Assembly: GCA_934597255.1 (NCBI GenBank)
Contig: CAKTQV010000001.1
Coordinates: 186,001-250,000, forward strand
Length of the DNA: 64,000 bases
Source of the DNA: an uncultured Oscillospiraceae bacterium
GTDB taxonomy: Bacteria > Bacillota > Clostridia > Oscillospirales > Oscillospiraceae
Direction of reading: 5' to 3'
Part shown: positions 42,764 through 49,561 of the stretch, piece after piece
How the letters are laid out: each line of letters opens with the position of its first letter
Numbering within the stretch: the first letter of the stretch is position 1
The notes under the pieces: generated by a model
Told to the model about the DNA's origin: nothing
Databases searched by the model: none
Seen by the model: the letters and a program-made list of their open reading frames with translations, nothing else
Translations under genes and position numbers: made by a program

Positions 42764-42814
42764 AATAAATGTCACTCTGCCAATGTCGGACGGCGGAGGG
42801 ACATTTATTTTTTT
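42764..42814 (+). promoter_or_regulatory. 10-bp inverted repeat with T-run before the DUF2798 gene
   Basis: AATAAATGTC and GACATTTATT flank a 26-base loop that contains a third AATGTC, and seven T follow. It could be a leader terminator/attenuator or paired operator half-sites for the downstream gene. Confidence 0.45.
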
Positions 42815-42875
42815 GCGGTCCGAAGGACACGCAGGCAAAACCAAGGTCAATATTCAGGAGCAGGAGGAAGCAAGT

Positions 42876-43391
42876 ATGCCAAAGACAAAATTTGAGTCCG
42901 TTATTTTTACCGCTGTTACCGCGTGGATCATGGTCTATATCATGACGCTGTATAACACGGTATCAGCGACCGGCACGTTTGTAAACGCGACGTTTTGGAT
43001 CGCCTTAAAGGGAATGTGGCTGGAATTTGTCATCATTTTTCTGTGCGCCTATTTCCTTTCCGGTCCTGTCGCCAGGCATTTTGCGTTTCGTGTGGTAAAG
43101 CCTGGTGATCGTCCCATCGCCATTATTCTTGCCATCCAGACGTTTACGGTCGTTTCTCAGGTAGCGCTGGCCAGCATTCTCGGCGTCTGGCACGGCTATG
43201 GCTTCACCAGCCAGTTCATTCCCAACTATCTTGCCACCTATTGCCGGAACTTCATCATGGCGCTGCCCGTGCAGCTGTTCCTGGCGGGCCCCATCGCCAG
43301 GACGCTGTTCCGGCTGCTGTTCCGCCGTGGGAACGGAGGCGGGGAAAAGAAGATCGGGAGGGAGGTTCGGGAAGAAGGAGCCGCAGAATAA
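42876..43391 (+). CDS. DUF2798-like integral membrane protein
   Basis: A 171-residue protein with four predicted membrane helices arranged as two similar halves (VTAWIMVYIMTLYN and later IQTFTVVSQVALAS), then a basic tail. The layout and the FESVIFTAVTAWIMVY start are like DUF2798 family proteins, whose role is unknown. The start at 42876 is set by AGGAGGAAG. Base composition is less GC-rich than its neighbours, so the gene may be a later arrival. Confidence 0.7.
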   Translation: MPKTKFESVIFTAVTAWIMVYIMTLYNTVSATGTFVNATFWIALKGMWLEFVIIFLCAYFLSGPVARHFAFRVVKPGDRPIAIILAIQTFTVVSQVALASILGVWHGYGFTSQFIPNYLATYCRNFIMALPVQLFLAGPIARTLFRLLFRRGNGGGEKKIGREVREEGAAE

Positions 43392-43491
43392 AAAGCGCAA
43401 GGCGCCCGGCCGTCAAACGCGAAACGACCGGAGCGGTCATGTGGGGCGCTGCCTTGCACGAGGCCGGAAAAGATCAGAATGTATTTGCTCT

Positions 43492-43519
43492 TTGCAAAGT
43501 GCGGTGTCTGCGTTATACT
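43492..43519 (+). promoter_or_regulatory. promoter of the CsaA-like gene
   Basis: TTGCAA at 43492-43497, 16 bases, TATACT at 43514-43519. The -35 lies inside the 10-bp palindrome CTTTGCAAAG. Confidence 0.55.
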
Positions 43520-43550
43520 TGAGTCCGAAAAAGGAAGGTGAGCGCGAAGG

Positions 43551-43877
43551 ATAACCATAGAGGATTTTGACAAGGTACAGATATGCGCGGGGACGGTCAC
43601 GGCAGTTTCCATCAACAAGAAGGCCCGGAAGCCCGCCTATAAGGTCACGCTGGACTTCGGCCCGGAGCTGGGAGAGAAGACCTCCTCCGCGCAGCTGACG
43701 GAGCTTTATCAGCCGGGGGATCTGCTGGGAAAGCAGCTTGTCTGCTGCGTCAATCTTGAACCCATGCACATCGGGAGCGTCAAGAGCGAGGTCCGCATTC
43801 TGGGGACCGATTCCAGGCAGGGCGTTGTACTTCTCACGCCGATGGAGCCGGTGGAAAACGGAGACCGGGTCTTTTGA
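43551..43877 (+). CDS. csaA: CsaA-like tRNA-binding-domain protein without a canonical start codon
   Basis: The frame reads a complete CsaA protein of about 108 residues. It begins TIEDFDKVQICAGTV, then NKKARKPAYKVTLDFGPELGEK, TSSAQLTELY and LLGKQLVCCVNLEP, and ends with SEVRILGTDSRQGVVLLTP. CsaA is a dimeric OB-fold protein with tRNA-binding and export-chaperone activity. There is no in-frame ATG, GTG or TTG between the upstream stop and the conserved core. The best candidates are ATA at 43551 (AAGGAAGGTG upstream) or ATA at 43557 (GAAGG upstream). Either the ATG has mutated, an AUA start is used, or a base call is wrong. The rest of the frame is intact and has its own promoter and terminator. 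Confidence 0.8.
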   Translation: MTIEDFDKVQICAGTVTAVSINKKARKPAYKVTLDFGPELGEKTSSAQLTELYQPGDLLGKQLVCCVNLEPMHIGSVKSEVRILGTDSRQGVVLLTPMEPVENGDRVF

Positions 43878-43928
43878 GGCGGAGCATGCGGCCAGAAAGG
43901 GCGGCGTGCCATAAAAGCGGTAAAGGCA

Positions 43929-43970
43929 CAGGCCGCCGTCTGCAAACGCAGACGGCGGCCTGATTTTGTT
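43929..43970 (+). terminator. terminator of the CsaA-like gene
   Basis: Perfect 15-base stem CAGGCCGCCGTCTGC with an AAAC loop, followed by ATTTTGTT. It also separates the convergent TfoX-N gene. Confidence 0.85.
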
Positions 43971-43984
43971 CTATGGGGACGGCG

Positions 43985-44302
43985 TTATTTCTTTTTCGGC
44001 TTCGGCGCGGGCAGCTCGTCGTACATGGCGCGGAACAGGGCGGCGAGAAAGTCGCGGTCGTCGAGCTGCTCGACAAGGAGCATGTCCTTCGCGCCCTCGT
44101 AGGGTGCTTCCCTCGGGGCGGACGGCATGAGGGCGGCGGCCGAGGCAGTCGGCTTTACAAGAAGGCGGTCATCGTAGATGCCGCCGACGATCCGGCCGCG
44201 GTAATAGAGGATGAATTCACCCATCATGGCCCGGAAGGTGATATCCTCAAGGGCAGAGAGCTGGTCGAGAACAAATTGCAGAAAATCCTTGCTGGACGCC
44301 AT
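43985..44302 (-). CDS. TfoX/Sxy N-terminal-domain protein
   Basis: A 105-residue stand-alone TfoX-N domain (FLQFVLDQLSALEDITFRAMMGEFILYYRGRIVGGIYDDRLLVK). The MMGEF/ILYY...GGIYDDRLLVKPT stretch is the family core. The lysine-rich tail may aid nucleic-acid contact. In gammaproteobacteria the domain belongs to competence regulators; stand-alone Firmicute versions have no assigned role. A GAGGTAACG site lies upstream. Confidence 0.85.
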   Translation of the reverse strand: MASSKDFLQFVLDQLSALEDITFRAMMGEFILYYRGRIVGGIYDDRLLVKPTASAAALMPSAPREAPYEGAKDMLLVEQLDDRDFLAALFRAMYDELPAPKPKKK

Positions 44303-44436
44303 GGCGTTACCTCCTGTTTTGATCGATCTTCAGCGGACAATGGGTGCAAGGGCCGCGGAGGGCGGCCCGGGCGAAGGGGAAAGGGCATACGGGCGCGCGG
44401 CTCCCGATCGGGGGGCGGCGCGTTTTTTATCCGGTC

Positions 44437-44742
44437 TCAGCGGGAGGCGAGCCAGTCGGCCAGCTCCTGCGGGCTGTCAAACCAGAGGATGGGGCGCAGA
44501 GCCGGGGCGGAGGCCGGCGCGAGACCGTCGGCCTCGGCCTCCTTTTGGGACAGGGGCTCGTCGGAATAGAAGTGGCCGAGGCGGATGTGGCGCAGCTCGT
44601 GCTCCAGGGCGCGCTGCTGCTCCGCTTCGGACAGAAGGGCGTTGACGTAAACGTCGAAGCTGCCGTCGTCGTTGGGGAAGGTCGCGGCGCGGACGCTGCG
44701 GTTCGGAAAGGGGACGCGGCGGATGTAGTATTCGTCAGTCAC
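44437..44742 (-). CDS. ImmA/IrrE-like small metallopeptidase-type protein
   Basis: A 101-residue protein with H48-E49-L50-R51-H52 in ALEHELRHIRLGHF, the HExxH zinc motif of ImmA/IrrE proteases that cleave phage-type repressors. It is shorter than free-standing ImmA and the third ligand is not certain. It overlaps the repressor gene by eight bases, the usual repressor-protease pairing of integrated elements. A role in induction by cleaving or relieving the repressor is inferred. Confidence 0.7.
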   Translation of the reverse strand: MTDEYYIRRVPFPNRSVRAATFPNDDGSFDVYVNALLSEAEQQRALEHELRHIRLGHFYSDEPLSQKEAEADGLAPASAPALRPILWFDSPQELADWLASR

Positions 44743-45121
44743 GGCCGCCGCCCCGCATCACGCGGAGGAACTCGACCACCGCGCGGACTTCCTCGGGATC
44801 GGCGCCCTCCATGGTTTTGAACAGGCTGCGCATTTCGGGGCTTTTTTCCAGGACCTCGAGATAGCGCGTGATCTCCTCGTCGCCGTCCACGGGCTCGACG
44901 GTCTCGCTTTTGCCGCACAGCCAGGCATAGTTTACGTCGAGCGCGGAGGCAAGCGCGCGCACGACCGGCTGCTTTGGCGCCTGGATGCGGCCTTTTTCGT
45001 AGCGCTGGACGGTGGATTTGTTCAGGCCGACCTTGCCGGCCAGCTCGTCGAGCGTGAGATCGCGCAGCTGGCGGGCGTTGCGCAGACGCATGGCCAGCAG
45101 GGGGATGTTTTCAAACTCCAT
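44735..45121 (-). CDS. XRE family repressor of the phage element
   Basis: A 128-residue cI-like regulator. The HTH covers residues 8-62 (MRLRNARQLRDLTLDELAGK, then VGLNKSTVQRYEKGRIQAPK). A C-terminal part (about 80-128) probably dimerises. AAAGGAG precedes the start at 45121. It is divergent from the structural genes across a 170-base region with three copies of a 13-bp site, so it should repress them and itself. Confidence 0.88.
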   Translation of the reverse strand: MEFENIPLLAMRLRNARQLRDLTLDELAGKVGLNKSTVQRYEKGRIQAPKQPVVRALASALDVNYAWLCGKSETVEPVDGDEEITRYLEVLEKSPEMRSLFKTMEGADPEEVRAVVEFLRVMRGGGRD

Positions 45122-45165
45122 ATTCCACAGCTCCTTTCGGGATGAAGAAATTTTATCACAAAAAG

Positions 45166-45178
45166 TTGCGCAGCGCAA
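45166..45178. promoter_or_regulatory. operator O1 of the phage control region
   Basis: TTGCGCAGCGCAA, a perfect odd palindrome with a central A. On the minus strand its TTGCGC is 17 bases from TAAAAT, so it may overlap the -35 of the repressor promoter. Confidence 0.65.
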
Positions 45179-45186
45179 TATATCGG

Positions 45187-45215
45187 TTGAAATTTAATTT
45201 TTACCGTGGCATACT
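45187..45215 (+). promoter_or_regulatory. rightward promoter of the phage genes
   Basis: TTGAAA at 45187-45192, 17 bases, CATACT at 45210-45215; transcription would start about 45222, right before operator O2. Confidence 0.45.
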
Positions 45216-45224
45216 ACAGGAAAG

Positions 45225-45237
45225 TTGCGCGGTGCAA
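45225..45237. promoter_or_regulatory. operator O2 of the phage control region
   Basis: TTGCGCGGTGCAA, matching O1 at 11 of 13 positions, placed at the start of the rightward transcript. Confidence 0.65.
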
Positions 45238-45256
45238 TTAAAATGAAGAAGATAAA

Positions 45257-45269
45257 TTGCGCGGTGCAC
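45257..45269. promoter_or_regulatory. operator O3 of the phage control region
   Basis: TTGCGCGGTGCAC, differing from O2 only at the last base, 32 bases after O2 and 24 before the first structural-strand start codon. Confidence 0.6.
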
Positions 45270-45292
45270 ACGAACGGAAAGGAGGCGGAGAG

Positions 45293-45457
45293 ATGGCGGA
45301 CAAATGCCGGAGCTGCATCTACTCCTGCGAGGTGAATGTGGGCGAGGAGGGGGAGATGATGCGCGCGTGCGTTTACATACTGCACAACGGGCGGCGGCGC
45401 CCCTGCCCGGCGGGAGAGGGCTGCACCGTATGGCGGCCGGTGCGCGGGCAGCGATGA
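45293..45457 (+). CDS. small cysteine-rich phage protein
   Basis: A 54-residue protein with five cysteines (CRSC near the start, then three more), suggesting a small zinc-binding fold. AAAGGAGG precedes the ATG. It is the first plus-strand gene after the operators, so it is expressed with the terminase gene. Function unknown. Confidence 0.65.
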   Translation: MADKCRSCIYSCEVNVGEEGEMMRACVYILHNGRRRPCPAGEGCTVWRPVRGQR

Positions 45458-45480
45458 GGATGCGGGAGGTGCGCGGGTAC

Positions 45481-47154
45481 ATGGAAAAGAACCTGTATAT
45501 CCGCACAAAAAAGGCGAGGGTCGTGAAGCTGAAGCTCAACCGGGCGCAGGTGCGGCTGCTGGAGGCGCTGAAAAAGCAGGACGCGGGGGGACGGCCCATG
45601 CGCGTGATCGTGCTCAAGGCGCGGCAGCTTGGCTTTTCCACGCTGGCCGAGGCGCTGATATTCGCGCGCACGGCGACGGCGCCGAACGTCGATTCGCTGA
45701 TCGTGGCGCACCGGGAGGACTCGTCGGCGAACCTGTTCAAGATGTCGAAGCTGTTTTACGAGCGGCTGCCGGATAGGGTGAGGCCGATGGCGAAAAACGC
45801 CAACGCGCGGGAGCTGGTTTTTGAAAACCCGGAGCGCGATCCCGACAAAAAGGCGGCCGATCCGGGACTGCTGAGCCGCATCCGATGCAGCACCGCCGGC
45901 GGCGACGGCATCGGGCGCAGCGATACGCTGATGAATGTGCACGCCTCGGAATTTGCCTTCTGGCGCGGGGACAAGGCGGCGACGTGGGTCGGCATCATGC
46001 AGGCGGTGCCGGCGGTGAAGGGGAGCATGGTCATTCTGGAATCGACGGCCAACGGCTTTGACGAGTTTCACCGGATGTGGGAGGCGGCCGTGGCGGGGGA
46101 GAGCGATTTTGAGCCGCTGTTTTTCCCGTGGTTTTCGAGTCCGGAATACCGCATGAAGGCGGCGCCGGGCACACAGTGGACGCCGGAGGAGGAGGCGATG
46201 CGCGCGCGGTACGGGCTGGACGACGATCAGCTTGCGTGGCGGCGCTGGTGCGTGAAGAACAACTGCGGCGGGGACGAGCGGCGCTTCCGGCAGGAGTATC
46301 CCTCCTGCCCGGACGAGGCCTTTCTGACCACGGGGCAGAGCGTGTTCGACAACGAGCAGGTCGCGCGGCGGCGGGCGGACGCACCGGCCTGTACGGCGCG
46401 GGGCGAGTTTCTGTATGAGATCGGCGGCGATCCGACACGGCTGAGGAACATACGGTGGGTGGAAAAGCCGGACGGCGTCATCCGGGTGTACGAGCCGCCG
46501 CGCGAGCGCCGGCCATACGTCATCGGCGGGGACACCGCCGGGACGGGTTCGGACTGGTTTACGGGGCAGGTGCTGGACAATGTGACCGGGGTGCAGGCCG
46601 CCGTGCTGCGGCAGCAGTACGACGAGGATCAGTACGCGCGGCAGATGTACTGTCTCGGGCGGTGGTACAACGACGCGCTGATCGGCGTGGAGACGAACTA
46701 TTCGACGTATCCGGTGAAAATGCTGGCCATGATGGGCTATCCGAAGCTGTATGTGCGGGAGCTGCCGGACAATTTCGCCGGGGCGCTGCGGCAGGCCTAC
46801 GGCTTTGAGACGACGAGCCGCACGCGCCCGGTCATCATCGCCACGCTCGTGGCGGCCTTCCGGGAGGACCCGACGCTTGTGAGCGACGACGCGACGCTGC
46901 GGGAGATGCTGTGCTTTCAGTACAACGCCGGGCGGAGGCCGGAGGCCATACCCGGCGAGCACGACGATCTGGTGATGGCGCTGGCCATCGCGCACGGCAT
47001 ACGGGGCCAGCAGAGCATGAGCGAGCAGCCCGCGCCCGACCGGCTCGGCGTGTGGACGCGGGATATGCGGGAGGATTACGAAAACGCCGACGAGGAGGGG
47101 CGGCGGATCCTGATAAAGCTGTGGGGCCGGCCGGACGGGCTTGTCCGGCGGTAG
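45481..47154 (+). CDS. phage terminase large subunit
   Basis: DNA-packaging motor of 557 residues. The ATPase half has the Walker A variant VLKARQLGFST (about 43-53) and Walker B SMVILESTANG (about 182-192). The nuclease half has VIGGDTAGTGSDW (about 347), VETNY, and HDDLVMALAIAHG (about 494) with the acidic metal ligands. The start at 45481 is chosen for GGGAGGT upstream. ATG 45454 is in frame but has a weaker site. No small terminase is found beside it. Confidence 0.9.
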   Translation: MEKNLYIRTKKARVVKLKLNRAQVRLLEALKKQDAGGRPMRVIVLKARQLGFSTLAEALIFARTATAPNVDSLIVAHREDSSANLFKMSKLFYERLPDRVRPMAKNANARELVFENPERDPDKKAADPGLLSRIRCSTAGGDGIGRSDTLMNVHASEFAFWRGDKAATWVGIMQAVPAVKGSMVILESTANGFDEFHRMWEAAVAGESDFEPLFFPWFSSPEYRMKAAPGTQWTPEEEAMRARYGLDDDQLAWRRWCVKNNCGGDERRFRQEYPSCPDEAFLTTGQSVFDNEQVARRRADAPACTARGEFLYEIGGDPTRLRNIRWVEKPDGVIRVYEPPRERRPYVIGGDTAGTGSDWFTGQVLDNVTGVQAAVLRQQYDEDQYARQMYCLGRWYNDALIGVETNYSTYPVKMLAMMGYPKLYVRELPDNFAGALRQAYGFETTSRTRPVIIATLVAAFREDPTLVSDDATLREMLCFQYNAGRRPEAIPGEHDDLVMALAIAHGIRGQQSMSEQPAPDRLGVWTRDMREDYENADEEGRRILIKLWGRPDGLVRR

Positions 47155-47204
47155 CCGCGGGGGGGATCCAGGCCGCTCCGGCGGCACGGAAGGGGGGTGA
47201 GAGT

Positions 47205-47342
47205 ATGAAAAAGGAAAAGACGCGCGACTATGCCGGAAGGCTGCGCAACAGCGGCGCGCAGGAGGTGGCCGCGCTGCGCAGAACGGGCGGCCCGCGCCGC
47301 GCCAAGGCGGTGCGCGGGAAGGACTTGAGAAACGGAAAGTGA
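47205..47342 (+). CDS. small basic phage protein
   Basis: A 45-residue, arginine/lysine-rich protein after a very strong AGGGGGGTGAG site. The charge suggests nucleic-acid binding. No family recognised. Confidence 0.55.
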   Translation: MKKEKTRDYAGRLRNSGAQEVAALRRTGGPRRAKAVRGKDLRNGK

Positions 47343-47352
47343 GGAGCAGAGC

Positions 47353-48021
47353 ATGGAAGAAAACAGCGCCGCCGGCATCGGCGGACAGGGCGTAAACGTT
47401 CCGGCAGCCGCCGCGCCGGAGACATCGGACGGGGGACAGGCCGCCGCGGAGAGCGGCCGGGAGAGCGCAGGCCAGAGCCGGGCGGAAAACGCAAGGTACG
47501 CGGCCGCCCGCCGCCGGGCGGAGGCCGAGAGGGACGAGGTGATCCGCCGCAGCGAGGAGGAAAGAGCCCGGCAGGCGAGGGAAAACGAGACGCTGCGGGG
47601 CGAGCTGGCCGCGGAGAGGGCCAGAACGCAGGACGAACGCGCGCGCATCGTGGCGGAGGAGCAGATACGCCGCATCGCGGAGATGGACGGGACGATACGG
47701 AGCGTGGACGATCTTATGGCCATGCCGGAATACGGCGCGTTTTACGCGCTGGTGAAAAAGGGCGTTTCGCTGGTGGAGGCCTACAAGCTGACGCATTACG
47801 ACGCGCTTATGAAGCGGACGGCGGCGATGTCCGCGCGGCAGGCCATGCAGTCCGTGGCGTCCCGGGGGCATATGGCCGCGCTTGCGGGCGGGGACGGCAG
47901 CGGCGAGTATCTGTCCGTGCCGGCGGAGGTTGCGGCGCAGTACCGGCTGTCCAAGCCCGGCATCACCGACGCGGAGATACGGCGGAAGTACCGCCGGTAC
48001 AAGAACTATCAGAGACAGTGA
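47353..48021 (+). CDS. putative phage scaffolding protein
   Basis: A 222-residue protein directly before the head genes. The first 40 residues are disordered-looking, then a long charged coiled coil (about 45-110; ARYAAARRRAEAERDEVIRRSEEERAR). A C-terminal basic segment (KYRRYKNYQRQ) could contact capsid. Position and coiled-coil/basic-tail layout are those of scaffolding proteins. Sequence family not recognised. Confidence 0.68.
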   Translation: MEENSAAGIGGQGVNVPAAAAPETSDGGQAAAESGRESAGQSRAENARYAAARRRAEAERDEVIRRSEEERARQARENETLRGELAAERARTQDERARIVAEEQIRRIAEMDGTIRSVDDLMAMPEYGAFYALVKKGVSLVEAYKLTHYDALMKRTAAMSARQAMQSVASRGHMAALAGGDGSGEYLSVPAEVAAQYRLSKPGITDAEIRRKYRRYKNYQRQ

Positions 48022-48036
48022 CAGGAGGTATATATC

Positions 48037-48426
48037 ATGGCATTTCTGCCTTATTCGTACAACGACGGACAGCCCAGACCCTTTGAGTATTACAAGCTTT
48101 CCGTCGCCGGCAGCATCGAGATCGGCACGGCGATGGCCCTTTCGGGCGGCAAGCTCGCGGCTTCGGCCACGCCGGCATATATCTGCATGCGCACGGAGAA
48201 ATCCGCTGCGGCGGACACGGTCGTTCCCGTGATCCGCATCGACGGGGGGATCGTATTTGAAGCGCCGCTGGCCGAGGCGATGACCTCGCTCAAGCCCGGC
48301 GCGAGGACCGACGTTTCGGACGACGGACAGAGCATCGCCAAGACGACGGCCAACAGCAACATTGAGATCGTGGCCATGGACGGCACGGCAAAGGACAGTC
48401 TCTGCCGCGTGCGCTTCGTGGGCTGA
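48037..48426 (+). CDS. putative phage head decoration/stabilising protein
   Basis: A 129-residue beta-rich protein between scaffold and capsid, the usual place of decoration proteins. Features are SIEIGTAMALSGGKL and a short repeat-like VVPVIRIDGGIVFEAPL. AGGAGG lies before the start. It resembles DUF2190-type capsid-associated proteins in size and pattern only. Confidence 0.6.
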   Translation: MAFLPYSYNDGQPRPFEYYKLSVAGSIEIGTAMALSGGKLAASATPAYICMRTEKSAAADTVVPVIRIDGGIVFEAPLAEAMTSLKPGARTDVSDDGQSIAKTTANSNIEIVAMDGTAKDSLCRVRFVG

Positions 48427-48444
48427 TGAAGGAGGAGAAGGAAT

Positions 48445-49446
48445 ATGGCGAATATCGTTATTGCAGAGGGAAGCGGCCGGCTGGACAGCCTGTACGGGAA
48501 GTATCAGGCGCCCATCGCCAGCTGCATCGAGGATGTGACCGAGGCGTGGAAGGTGAAGGAGATCGGGCCTAAGATCTTCCGGCAGGTCAAAAGCGAGCAC
48601 TGGGCGGAGGCGTTCACGTCCGTGACGGCCGCGTCCGACTGGCAGGTCGTGGGCGAAAACGGGGCGCACCCGGCCAACGGCTTTGAGGAGGGCTATCCCA
48701 AGACGCTCGTCAATCAGGTGTGGAAAAGCCAGATCGCCATTTCGCGCGAGATGTGCGACGACAACAAGATCGGCGAGATGACCAAGAGGGCCAAAAAGCT
48801 GACCGACAGCTTTTACCGCACGCGCGAGCGCTTTTTTGCCAATCTTCTCGGCTCGGCCAGCCAGAACCGGTCGAGCGTGACGATCAACGGCTTTGACTTT
48901 GACTGCGGCGCGGCCGACGGCCAGAGCCTGTTTTCCAAGAAGCATCCGGCCAAGGTACAGGGCGCGGAGCAGTCCAACTGCTACGCCGACGCCTTTTCCG
49001 AGGAGGCGCTGGGCGCGGCCATGACCGTCATGCAGAACTTCAAGGGCGACAACGGCGAGACGATGGGGCTGGAGCCGGACACGATCATCATCCCGAACAT
49101 CGCGGCGCTGAAAAAGAGCGTGTTTGCCGTTCTCGGCTCGTACGACGTGCCGGGCAGCGACCACAACGATTTCAACTATCTGTTCGGGTCCATGCGCGTG
49201 CTCGTGTGGCCGTATCTGAACGATTATATCGGTTCGACCAATACGGCGCCGTGGTTTCTCATGGACAGCAGCTACAACGAGCAGTGCGACGGCGCGGTGT
49301 GGCTTGACCGCGTGGACTGCGAGATCACGAGCCGTCTCGGCGCGAACGACGAGAACATCTGGGACGGCTACGCGCGTCTTTCCGCGGGCTTTGTGGACTG
49401 GCGCTTCATTCTCGGCGGCGGGCTGAGCGGCGGCAGCTCGCTGTAA
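48445..49446 (+). CDS. phage major capsid protein
   Basis: A 333-residue protein with the look of HK97-fold capsid proteins. It has an N-terminal extended arm and a central AISREMCDDNKIGEMTKRAKKLTDSFYRTRERFFANLLG helix region. A P-domain-like GLEPDTIIIPNIAA follows, and the C-terminal half ends in a flexible GGGLSGGSSL. GAAGGAGGAGAAGG precedes the start. Capsid before portal is the reverse of the most common order. Confidence 0.82.
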   Translation: MANIVIAEGSGRLDSLYGKYQAPIASCIEDVTEAWKVKEIGPKIFRQVKSEHWAEAFTSVTAASDWQVVGENGAHPANGFEEGYPKTLVNQVWKSQIAISREMCDDNKIGEMTKRAKKLTDSFYRTRERFFANLLGSASQNRSSVTINGFDFDCGAADGQSLFSKKHPAKVQGAEQSNCYADAFSEEALGAAMTVMQNFKGDNGETMGLEPDTIIIPNIAALKKSVFAVLGSYDVPGSDHNDFNYLFGSMRVLVWPYLNDYIGSTNTAPWFLMDSSYNEQCDGAVWLDRVDCEITSRLGANDENIWDGYARLSAGFVDWRFILGGGLSGGSSL

Positions 49447-49456
49447 ATAAGGGCAG

Positions 49457-49489
49457 CGCCGCGTATACGCCTTGCCGTATGGCGCGGCG
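49457..49489 (+). other. hairpin between capsid and portal genes
   Basis: CGCCGCG and CGCGGCG arms with an inner ATACG/CGTAT pair and no T-run. It may slow decay or trim readthrough so that capsid exceeds portal. Confidence 0.5.
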
Positions 49490-49561
49490 TTACCCAGAAA
49501 AAGTACTGATTTTAGGGCTCCGGCGAAGTTAGTCGGGGCCGGGAAAAGGCGGGAGGGAATT

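Noticed and set aside
44393..44427. Plus-strand hairpin with TTTTTT upstream of the ImmA-like gene's 3' end
   Set aside because: The stem is imperfect, and the genes here run on the minus strand, so I could not assign it to a unit; it may only block antisense readthrough.
45373..49164. 1,263-residue minus-strand frame across the phage head genes
   Set aside because: Antisense shadow of terminase, scaffold and capsid genes, which have clear families, ribosome binding sites and coupling.
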